This document shows, in pieces, positions 36,225 through 48,646 of a stretch of DNA of 64,000 nt (the first letter of the stretch is position 1; every line of letters starts with the position of its first letter). The position numbers and the translations under genes are program-made. The notes beneath the pieces are model-generated. The model saw nothing but the letters and a program-made list of their open reading frames with translations, was not told the origin of the DNA and searched no databases. The DNA comes from Pelodera strongyloides (Eukaryota; Nematoda; Chromadorea; Rhabditida; Rhabditidae), in contig JAANDG010000375.1 in NCBI GenBank assembly GCA_036852015.1, forward strand, positions 79,124 to 143,123. Direction: 5' to 3'.

Positions 36225-39200
36225 TCTCTCTCTCTCCCTCTCCTTCTCTCTCTCCCTCTCTCTCTACCTCTACCTCTACCTCTTCACTACCATATCTGTT
36301 CATGTGATCTCTCTTATCTCCTTCTATCTATTCCACGCTATAGCAGAGACGGACAGTGCATCATTATTCTCGATGACCATGATACAGTTATTGCCCCCGA
36401 GACATTTGTTTCTTTTTGGTTACAACTTACTCGTATTGATTAATTTATTTTCAAAGGATCGCAGTCACTACAAATTCGTATTTTTTATTCGCTTTTCATT
36501 AAATATTCAAATATGTGAAGAAAACTACGATTCCAGCACCAAAGTACGGCAAAACGAACGTAAGGAGAGAAATCCCTGTGGATGGGTTTTACTAGTATAT
36601 CGTAGTTTATAATTGCCCGTATAAAGTTTCATAATAAATACCCTGCAGTGATAAACCACGCGCCAGGTGTAACACTGCAGGCTGTTCACTCTCCAAGTAC
36701 CCCCGGCAATTGCATATATGCACCGGCGACGGTCATTTACCAAAACCCATTTTCATTGATTTCTGTGGCTTTTTACTGTCTGCATATTGTTTTATAAATC
36801 TTCTTGCATCTAATAAAAATCGAATAAAATCGAATTTGAAGTGACTGCCTTCCTTTAAAGCGGTAGTGTACGTGGTCCTGGAACGTAGGCTCGACAACTG
36901 CATTCTTGTCCCTATGTAACATTCCACCTGTGGCGGAACTACCACTGAAGATCCTAGAAATTTGCACAAAACATGAAAATGCACCCATCCAGCGTCTTTC
37001 TAACCACACGTTGTACCTCTTTGAAATTAACTTTATTTTATTAGCTTATTGAACAATTTTGAATATGATTAAATGAAGGCAAGACCTCTCAAGGCTGGTC
37101 AGGCCAAAGTTTAGTTTGATTGCATGAACGAAAAATTGGGGTATTGGACGAGTGGGGGTCGAACCCACGACCTCTGGATTACCGGTCCAGTATGCTAACC
37201 ACTACACTACCGCCACCCACACCCAAATTTCGTTCTTGCTAGCGACTTATACGGCTCGCCTGCAACACACAGTGGGCGCATAGCACCACAACTGCCTGGG
37301 GGGTTATAAACCACAATACCCGCTAGGTGTGAATACCGGAAAGAATGTTAAATGAAGGCAAGACCTCTCAAGGCTGGTCAGGCCAAAGTTTAGTTTGATT
37401 GCAGACGAAAAATTGGGGTATTGGACGAGTGGGGGTCGAACCCACGACCTCTGGATTACCGGTCCAGTATGCTAACCACTACACTACCGCCACCTACACC
37501 CAAATTTCGTTCTTGCTAGCGACTTATACGGCTCGCCTGCAACACACAGTGGGCGCATAGCACCACAACTGCCTGGGGGGTTATAAACCACAATACCAGC
37601 TAGGTGTGCATAACCGGAAAGAATTGATTAAATTGATCAATAAACCAATAACTCTCAAGGCTGGTCAGGCCAAAGTTTATTTTGATTGCATGAACGAAAA
37701 ATTGGTGGTATTGGACGAGTGTGGGGGTCGAACCCACGACCTCTGGATTACCGGTCCAGTATGCTAACACACACTACGCCACCCACACCCCAATTCGTTC
37801 TTGCTAGCGACTTATACGGCTCGCCTGCAACACACAGGGCGCATAGCACCACACCTGCCTGGGGGGTTATAAACCACAATACCAGCTAGGTGTGCATAAC
37901 CGGAAGATGATTAAATGAAGGCAAGACTCTCAAGGCTGGGCAGGCCAAAGTTAGTTGATTGCCATGAACGAAAAATTGGGGATTTGGACGAGTGGGGGTC
38001 TAACCCAGACCTCTGGATTACCGGTCATATGCTAACCACTACACTACCGCCACCCACACCCAAATTTCGTTCTTGCTAGCGACTATACGGCTCGCCTGCA
38101 ACACACAGTGGGCGCATAGCACCACAACTGCCTGGGGGTTATAAACCACAATACCAGCTAGGTGTGCATAACCGGAAAGAATTGATTAAATGAAGGCAAG
38201 ACCTCTCAAGGCTGGTCAGGCCAAAGTTTAGTTTGATTGCATGAACGAAAATTGGGGTATTGGACGAGTGGGGGTCGAACCCAGACCTCTGGATTACCGG
38301 TCCAGGATGCTAACCACTCAAAACCGCCACCCCCCCCCAAATTTCGTTCTTGCTAGCGACTTATACGGCCGCCTGCAACACACAGTGGGCGCAAGCACCA
38401 CACAACGCCTGGGGGGTTATAAACCACAATACCAGCTAGTGTGCATAACCGGAAAGAATTGATTAAATGAAGGCAAGACCTCTCAAGGTGGTCAGGCCAA
38501 AGTTTAGTTTGATTGCATGAACGAAAAATTGGGTATTGGACGAGTGGGGGCGAACCCACGACCTCTGGATTATCGGTCCAGTATGCTAACCACTACACTA
38601 CCGCCACCCACACCCAAATTCTTCTTGCTAGCGACTTATACGGCTCGCCTGCAACACACAGTGGGCGCATGCACCACAACTGCCTGGGGGGTTATAAACC
38701 ACAATACAGCTAGGTGTGCATAACCGGAAAGAATTGATTAAATGAAGGCAGACCTCTCAAGGCTGGTCAGGCCAAAGTTTAGTTTATTGCATGAACGAAA
38801 AATTGGGGTATTGGACGAGGGGGTCGAACCCACGACCTCTGGATTACCGGTCCAGTATGCTACCACTACACTACCGCCACCCACACCCAATTTCGTTCTT
38901 GCTAGCGACTTATACGGCTCGCCTGCACACAGTGGGCGCATAGCACCACACTGCCCTGGGGGGTTATAAACCACCAACAACTTGGCCTGACCAGCCTTGA
39001 GAGGTTTTGCCTTCATTTAATCAATTCTTCCGGTTATGCCCACCTAGCTGGTATTGTGTTTATAACCCCCCAGGCAGTTGTGGTGCTATGCGCCCACTGT
39101 GTGTTGCAGGCGAGCCGTCGCTAGCAAGAACGAATTTGGGTGTGGGTGGCGTCATACTGGACCGGTAATCCAGAGGTCGTGGGTTCGACCCCCACTCGTC

Positions 39201-40214
39201 CAATACCCCAATTTTTCGTTCATGCAATCAAACTAAATTTTGAATATATTATATACTCGTCTTCGACAAGTTGCCCTAAAACAAAGACACTGGCCTTCAC
39301 AACATCAAACGCCTACTGTATTCAAAGGTTATTTTTGTGTAACTTTTAAGTTTTAACTTCGATAAAATAAATCTAGAGAACCGTTTTTCTCCCGTTTCTT
39401 TAAGTGGTTCTCTTAGAGACTGGAAACCCCGGGTTCGCCGCGTTTTTCTTCTTTTAAATTTCTTATTTCTATGCTCAATTGACACCGCTTTTTCATAGAA
39501 ACTTTTCTATTGTATGCCACAGCTTATTGACCCCATTGAAGGATTTTTGAGCGCACTGCGGGGAGCAATAATACGCTACGGACAGTTCTTATTTGTATTT
39601 TACATAGGAAACGAGTAAAACCATTTGGCGACGGTTTCTTGTTTTTTTTCATGGGCAAGACTTTTTGTGACGCAGTTAAATTTTTTTGATATTTTTGAGC
39701 ATACAGAGGGGAGCAATACGCTCAGAATGGTTTTTATTTATAGCGGAGAAACGGAGAAATTTTATTTTTTTTACATGTTTATTGTATTTCCGATTTTTTT
39801 CCAATGAAGATAAATGTTTATAATTAAACATGCCGCGCAGTTTGATTTAATTAAAACACCAATGGATTCTTCCGGGTAGACGTTCTTTTATAAATATTAA
39901 ATATGACGTTGTTTATAATTGTGCTTCTAATACTAGACTCGTAGTTTATAGTTACAGTAATCATTTTTATTAGAATTACACAGATACATGATCGCGAGGG
40001 CATCGTACGCTAGGAGCTACTTAAAAAATATTGTACGCATTATCATTTGGGAAGCGCTCTTTGCTCTCTCGTTTTGTTTAAAATAAATCCACAAATTTAA
40101 TAGGATAAAATATTATTCTCTTAAATCAAAATCCGGAAACCGCCCAACGTTTTGTTTATTGCTCAAGCTCAGTGGCTGTAGTAGGTCCATGTGGTTCAAC
40201 TTATAGCGGGCTTA

Positions 40215-40262
<48 letters not shown>

Positions 40263-43200
40263 TCCTCTCTCTCTCTCTCAATCGCCATATTCTTGGTCTT
40301 ATACATAACATATGTAAAGCATTATGGAATGCAATTATGCGCCTATTGAGCAAATGATGTAAAAAGTGCACACAAATAAAGCCAATACGTTATTGTAATT
40401 ATGCGACCACGTCCCATTTTTGCTAACAAGTATTTTTGCAATTTTTCCTTCGACTAAATTTCCTTGATTTTTTTCTATTTCTAAATTTTATTTAATTTTT
40501 TTTGTATTTCTATATATTTATGAAAGTGTAGAGAGGGAAATCTACCGTAAATAGAACACACAAGTCCATGCTGCAACTTTGCAAACTGTACAAAGCGGTA
40601 TGACATGTGATTTGCGAAGCGCACACTCCCTACATTTTATATGTAAATTAGGTTCCATTCAGTGCCCTGCGGTAATTCTTTTCCTCCTTGTTCTTGTGAA
40701 GTTGCTATATTTTTCCTAATTTCCTCACCTCTTTGTTTACTTATCTATAAATAAACTCTGCGATGCTTTTATATACTTTTTCTGTACTAATTGTTGACAC
40801 TCTGGCTTATCTATACCTATACCTAGTCATCACTGTGCGAATATGCATAAAACTTTCTCCTTTTTTGGTATCAGAAAACTTATTTCATTTTTGAAGTTTA
40901 TTGATTCGAGATTATTTATAATGCCAAAATTTATAAGTTCATGTTCCAAATTTATTAAATAAGGAACTCTGTTCACGCTCACTTCGTGTCCTTATTGTTA
41001 TGTATGTGGATATGGGAGCCTTATGGCCCACTCGGGTGGTGCGCGGCGAAAATATGGCGCCGCGCAAGGTAGGCGCGTCGAAAATGCAAAGATTGATACT
41101 CTCGCCAGATTCTCGCGAAGACTTGGTGGGCGGCGAGATATAGAACCTGAGCTTTTTTTACCGCGCCCGAGTTTTGTTCTCACTTTTCAACAGAGCTATC
41201 AGTGCGACTCGACTTTTTAATAATAATTCTCAAAAAATCGTCGAGTTATTTCAAGGTTGCACACTATTCAAATGTTCCATCTTTGTTATGCAAACTGAAC
41301 ATCGGATTATTGGATTAGAATAAATCGTTTTCGAAGTGTTGAATCTTTCCCCTTCTCCCTCTGACGCTCTCTTTCTCTCTTCCTTCCTTCCTCCTCTCTC
41401 TCTCTCTCTCTCTCTCTCCCTCAATATTCCGCCCCTCTATAATCTCTCGTCTCGAGTTTATACAATGCAATATATTAGAACGATATTCTTTTATTTCAGC
41501 GTAAACTTAATTTTGTATTGACCACTTATAAACTACAAATTTGCTTCCAAGATTTTTAAAGCGAAATACCTGCCGGGTTTTGAAACACATCGAGTAAACC
41601 AGCGTTCGCAGCCTATGCAAATGAACATAAATTAGAATAAAATAATCGAGTAAGTCGAGCAAATTAGCATAAATACGTAAGAATTCAGTTGTCCACGATG
41701 CGTTTCAGTAACCGGCCGGTATTTCGCTCCGTGTTGCACTTTGTTGAGTGTTTTGTGCGGAACAAAATGATCGAGTGTGTTTGTATTTCAATGTTTCGCA
41801 GTTTCTTTTCTAACGTTCGCCGACTTTCTACATGCATAATTTGAACTTATTCTAAACTTTTGCAATGCACTCTCTACGCCGTTTACTTGAAACTCCCTTG
41901 GTTTGAAGTGGTAAGTTTCATGTTTCTTCCTAATTTGCTGTGAACTGTAAATCTACATTGCACTGGACACTACTTTGGAACACAGCATGCGATTCAAAAA
42001 CCGGCTGTTATACCGCCTTAAAATGAACCTGATCGCGTATCCCAATAGGGTCATGTCAAATCTTATGAATAGTCGTCTCTTTAGCTTGCGGGCTCTTAAA
42101 AATGCCGCAAGAACCGTAAAGAAACCAGCAAAAAGTAACCACGCCGGTCATAAGCCTCCCTTTCGCGGTATGGAGAAAATATGGAGAAACATCGAACGCG
42201 CTTATTATTGGAGGATGATAGCTTTGATTGATTTTAGGCAACCATTCTTAGGTGAACCCATTTGGGTTACGGTTCACTGGTTTTTTCGTGGGCCTGCCCA
42301 TTTGGTGACCAAGTTTTATCGACAACCGTGATGAGGTGGCCACCAAATGGTCACGAACCACTCACAAGATGTTTTTTTTCCGGTAAAAACCATTTGGTGA
42401 TGGGCCAACGACGGTCTTTCTGTGGTTTCCGCAATTATTTCGTTTTCCTGTGTTGTATTAGTTTTCTTGTATTAGTTTTCCTGTGTTGTATTTCAACTTA
42501 CATATATATAACGTAAAAAATACCGTTTTTCATTTGTCTTTGTCAATTCACTTTGTTTTTTTTCATCGTTCTATTCCACAAAAATCTACTTTATTTTTCA
42601 TGCTCCTGATCTCTCACGGAATTTCAACTGTACTGTACCTGTAGGCTGCAGGGAGAATCTACCCTTGGCAGGGAGGTTCTTCCCTACTCCTCCCCTACCC
42701 AATGCAACGTTCCCCAAGGTTCCCAGTCTCGGTCTATGTTTACGATCAGTAGCCAGTGCTATGATAAGAGTTAAACAAACAAAATAAGGGAAATTAAAGG
42801 ACTGCCCGTTGTAAACATGTTGAGTCTTGGCATAGTAAAATTCCTACGAAATATTAAAGGATCGCAGTCACTACAAAATCGTCATTTTTCTTCGAGTTTA
42901 CTTGTATTTAGTAAAGAATAGAGACAAATACTTTACCAAAACCGAATAATTTGAATTCCAACTCAGGGAGTGAACAAGTAGAAAAGTAGTTCTACTTAAC
43001 TACCGCAGGATCACGAAACGTGTTCATATAGCTGCTTCCCGATCGGCAGTATGCAAATTATTTCGGCAAATATCTGCATATTATATCTTTACATATACTG
43101 CAAGGGTCTGCAGGCATATCACTACACGTTTCATAATCCCGCGGTAGTTAAGTAGAACTACTTTTCCACTTGCTCACCCCCTGAGTTGGAATTCAAATTA

Positions 43201-46017
43201 TTCGGTTTTGTAAAGTATTTTTCTTTATTCTTTACTAAATACAAGTAAACTCGAAGCAAAATGATGATTTTGGAGTGACTGCGATCCTTTAAGTGTATAT
43301 TTCTTTGAAATTTTTTTTTGCAAATTTCGCTTCAGAAGTTTGAATTCCAATGCTCTTTGTTATAGATTTTATTCCTTTATTTCTCCTATTTAAATACAAA
43401 ATAAAGTTTATTTTGAAAATTCATCAAATAAATTGCTCATTTAAAAGAAACAAATTCCGCGAAAAATAAAAACAAATTGAACGTTTTCCGATAAAAAATG
43501 CTGTTGCACAGACACAGACGATTTGGAATTTTGAATTAGATGAAAATCAATTTTTGTTTCATCGGAGAATAAATGTACGTATAAATATAGTCCTAGTTGC
43601 GGAATACAATATATAACATTTTATTCTGGAGCTTTTCCCCCGGCTACTACTAAATATTATCTCTCTTTTTTTTGCAGAATTACTTATTTGTGATATTAAT
43701 TTTTTGTAAGTTCTGTTTTTGTAACATGAGAAAATATTGATTATTGAATTATTGACGTATGGCTTTTTTCATGAGTCTGACCTCAACTAAATTTCGTCTT
43801 TCTTATTTTTTTTGTATACGTGATCATTTAGCAAAGATCCAGTTTGAAAATCTGATTTGATTTTTTTACGTTTTTTTTTTAAATTGTCCTATATATTTTT
43901 TTGTCAGGCTTTAAATTGAATTAATTCTAATGTTGCAGATTTATTTGCTCTCTATTCCGATTGGCTACTAACTACCGTATGTTATGGATTGGATGTGGTC
44001 CTGGCGCGATTCCATATTCTACGGTATATGTTCGTGCGGAAGCCCTGTAGACGTGGACCCGGTGCCGTGCGATCGGTGAGTGTTCTTTGATCTTTAGGAA
44101 AATTGCATAAATTTTTCATTTGCATAAATTTTGGGGTTTTGGCCGCTGATGTTGCTGGCAACTAGTCGACCTACTAAAAAGACTTAAAGCGAAATGCTAG
44201 CCCCTTTGGAAAATTTGCATATTGATAAGCAAATCCTATGTATCCAGTGTCCTATGCTAATTGTGTACGATCGTCCACGGCAATCGTACAAAATTAGCAT
44301 AGGATACATTGGATTTGCTTATCATATGCAAATTTTCCAAAGAGGCTAGCATTTCGCTTTAAACTAAATCATGTACAAAAATATAAATCATCAAAGCATG
44401 TGTAATAATATACCCTTGGTTAATATATGTTCATTTTTGGTTAACCTTTTGTTTATACAGTCTATAGTTCGGGTTTGCACTTACTGGGTTCTAACTTCTG
44501 ATTGTAAGTTTTAATGGTACTGTACAGCAATGGAAATATACATTTACCAGTTGAAACCGCAGTGATTACCAATTTGGTACTCCCAGTAGTTCACCAGTGA
44601 GAACCTGATGGGAGCCTGCCTATTCCATGGTTACCTACCATTGGGAGCTACCACTGGGAGGCTACCATTGGGAGTTAGTTCCCAGTGAAAACGTAATCTA
44701 TGTTTTTCTGTTTTTATGGTGTCCGTGAAATGTTTGGTGGTTCAGGGTCAACTCGCCACTTCAATTGACAAAGTACACGTAAGAATTTGCATAATTTAGG
44801 GCCGAAGTCGGATTTCCGAGATATTTACGTCGAGTCAAGTACCTACTTGAATAGTTGCAACTCATTCTCCCTCTCCCCTTCTCCGCACCTCCTGCTATCT
44901 CTCTGCATCCCTATTCCTCTCTCTCTCTCTTTAATTCTCTCTCTCTCTCTCTCTGAACTCTGAACTCTACCGTACACGTTCATTTAAGTAACTAACAGTA
45001 AGCTCGACGTAAATATTGCGGAAACCGACTCCTGTAGCGCAGTGACTTTGACCTTGGTAATACGTGAAGTTTAAAGCGAAATACCGGACGGTTTTTCCAA
45101 CGCATCGTGGACAACTGAATTCTAACGTATTTATGCTAATCTGCTCGAATTATCTCGATTTTTTATTCTAATTTATGTTCATTTGCAGAAGCTGCATTAG
45201 AATGCTGGTGTACTCGATGCGTTTCAAAAACCGGCCAGTATTTCGCTTTAACTAACTGAACTTATATCTGTGTTACTCAAATTTATAACACATATATCGT
45301 ATTGTCCAAAGTCCAAGTTACTGTGACGTATTCTAATATGGCTTGTGTGTTCGCGCGTGTCATTGCTGCAGTGTCTGTAATTGTAATTACCCAGCTTGGC
45401 TTTCCAATATCTAATTGCCTGCCGTTATCCATTTGAACCCCCTTTTGTAATTATCACATTAACAAGCTTAACGTAATGCTGATATGCCCCAAACTAATAC
45501 GTTGTTTGTGAATTATGCTTGACTTAACCTTGTGTTTATGTGTCATATACTCACATTATGGGTTAGCAATTAATAATAATAATGTTTAATTACCCCTGGG
45601 CACACCTTCACAACGACCATAACTGCGCCGCTCACATCCTAAAATTTCACGATGTTCTTACTTACCATTTTAGATTTAGCATGCGTGCTTGTGTTGTTTC
45701 TTGTGTCGAAATTATAGCTATATTTCTCTGGTTTGCGCTGCTATCCTCGTGCTCTCTTTTGGCGAATTATTGGCGCGAATGTCCTGCTTTACTGTGCGCG
45801 CCAAATGTACGCCGGTATATGGCGGCGCGACCAGTTTGGGCCAGAATAACGCGGCAGTCGTGTGTTTTTTCATGGCTTTGCTGCATTTCGCAACAAATAT
45901 TTTGCCTTTCTGTGTCAGCTTTTCCATTGGAACTCATCAATTGCCATTTGGTCATTTAGGCGATCAGCGGTTTAAAATATATGGGCTGGAATTATATAGA
46001 ATTGGGAGAAGGGAATG

Positions 46018-46048
<31 letters not shown>

Positions 46049-48606
46049 AGCGAGGGAGAGAGAGAAAGAGAGAGAGAGAGAGAAATAGAGAGGAAGAGGA
46101 AATCCCTCCCCAAGAAATGATCCTCCCTCAATTAAAATCCTCTTAATCCTTTTATTTTTCTTCATTTCTGATGCATTTTACTTTGTGAGTGTTTCGTTCT
46201 TATTGTTGGTCCTAGTAGCACAAAGGTTCTTTATAATATTTATTCTTATTTCTCTATCAAAAAGGTGCTGTAATACCCTTTATTATAACCAAGTTATGAC
46301 GTCACACGAATCATTTTATTTATTTTTGGCCTTCTGTGACAAAGCAACCCAACAGTAACATCATGAAGAAAACAACAATAGTGTGCTCGATATCTATGCA
46401 CTGCGATGAACTGGCGCTTATTTGCCACACGTTTTCGTTCAAGAAAATGACTTCGTCAAGTGTTTGAAATATAGAGAGAAAAAGTATTGTTCAAATAACG
46501 TTCCTTACCTCTTTTCTGGTTTATAAAACTCTTTATTTCATGGAGTGACCACTAATAAGCACATTGAACTTCTCAACCTTGCTTATCACTATTGCAAATG
46601 CTTCTTAATTTCTTATAATTAAAGGTAATTGAGCCCCTCCCCAGTTAAATAATTAAGTTTTAGCTCATTAGCGTTGTGGTTGCGCTCTGAGCTCTGAATT
46701 TACTACACAAATCCACAAATTTTCGTTGAACACCTCGCTGTAATTTATGATAGCTGCTACGCGGGGAATATGCTGTAATGGGACACATCAGCGGGAGGAC
46801 CCGGGGGCCATAAAGATGTTATGCACAGGGGGACACACTCTCTCTGTTTATCTCTCTCTCTTTCTCTTTCTCTCTCTTTCTCGTCCTTCCTCTCTTTCTT
46901 TGATTCACGGTCTTTCTCTCTGTATCTCTGTGTTCGTATCTTTCTATAATCCTCTCTTTCTCTCTCTTTATATTCTCCCTATCCACCTCTCTCTATTTCT
47001 CTCTCTCTCTCTGTCTCTCTTCATTTTTTCATGCCTCTTGATGAGTATAGTAGTTCTTTGGCGAAAGCGTGCACATGCAAAGCACTATCATGTTTTATTT
47101 TTTGAAGATTTTATTTAAAAAAATCTCATTTAACAAGTTATGTCTTGTTTAAAGGGAAATACCCGCCGGTTTTTGAAACACATCAAGTAGGCCAGCATTT
47201 TTATGCAGCGTATGCAAATGAACATAAATCAAGCTAAATTCGAGCAAAAATTAGCATGAATACGTAAAAATTCAGTTGTTCACGATGCGTTTCAAAAACC
47301 GGCCGGTATTTCGCTTTAATTGTATCCTAAGTTTTGAAAAAGTGAGCCACTATTCTATGTAGTTTAATGTGAGATTATGTAGTTACTTATAGTAGTTCTG
47401 CACATTTTGAAGTATGTTATGCACGATGTAGTCAGAAGTTTACAGTACGTATTAGTATTTTTACCGTATATTTTTGGTGAACATACCGTACATTTTTGGT
47501 AAACATATCGTATATTTTTGGTTACCATGCCATACCGTATGCAGGATGTCACGTCATGTTGAATTTGAATATAGTATAACATACCAAAAATACCATTATC
47601 CTAGTTTCTGTTTCATTTCCTCACAACAATTGTACTTTTTCTGGATAATCATTTTCATTGCGTCTTCCAATGAGGACAATGCAAAGGCATTGATGAAATA
47701 TTCAATTAATGGCGTGGGCACAAAAATAATGAGTTTACGGTAATTACATAATTAAGGGATGGGTGAAAACCAAGCCTATTTTCTACAAACGCTCCTGCGT
47801 CCTGAGACTCTTTCCAACTGCCCTGGTGGTGTAGTGTTAACGTGATTGTCTTCCGTGCATATTACCTAGGTACGGTTCTGACCACAGATACTCGGATCCC
47901 AATTGCTGGGTCTCATAATATATTGCTTGCCCACGATGTGGTTGCCAAGTTGCCATTACCGCGCCACGTTGCGGGTAGCTTCTGAATTTCGCAGCGCGGG
48001 CGAACCCCGCGCGTCAACCACGTCGAGTCTAGCACGTAGCCAATTATCACTTTTCACTGCGGCATAATCAAATTGAGTTCAAGGTTCAAGGTCTACGTCA
48101 TTCTGAAAAAAAATTAGACGAAACCATGTCCCCCTATCTTCCGAAAAAAATATTCGCGACTCCCAATCTCCTCAAAAACGCCACAACTGTTCTCCCCCTA
48201 TGTAAATTCCCCCATTTCTTTCTAAGGCAATCTCAGTTGCCGTTAATTCAATTTGAATCGTTTTTGTGTGTCGGTGCTGGGTGAAGAATAGGAATAGCTT
48301 TTCCTAAATAGTAGGAAAAAATTAGGCGACACCAAGGAAAGGATCTTCCGCATAATGTTATAAGGATTTGACATGTTCCTCAAGAATGCAATTAGGGGCA
48401 AAAAGTACGCACGCAAACTATTGACGATTTATTTGGGGCTGCGCGAAAACAACGTAAACTTACTATAGACGAATAGGCCACAAACTCTTTGTCGGTACTT
48501 ACAATGCTTCCCCCCTCGGTGTATAAAGCAATGGATTGGACCAAAGTATTTGGGTAAGTCCTGGAAACTCTCTGTATCTCCCTCTCTCTCTCTCTCCTCT
48601 CTCTCC

Positions 48607-48646
<40 letters not shown>

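Noticed and set aside
37073..38985. CRISPR-like array
   Set aside because: The units are 277 bp tRNA-like repeats in a eukaryotic setting, not short repeats with unique spacers.
37686..39016. Frames with VEPTTSGL-like peptides in the tandem array
   Set aside because: These are readings of the tRNA-like repeat (box B region) and are broken by small deletions from unit to unit.
37145..39190. Seven functional tRNA-Thr genes
   Set aside because: The acceptor stem does not pair and position 33 is C; the boxes alone fit a tRNA-derived repeat. tRNAscan-SE would decide.
41975..42331. 118-residue plus-strand frame
   Set aside because: It starts inside a repeat end (gcgattcaaaaaccggctg) and has no splice signals or recognisable features.
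45582..46018. 125- and 109-residue overlapping frames
   Set aside because: Four frames are open at once over GC-rich repeat-like sequence, so openness is not evidence of coding.
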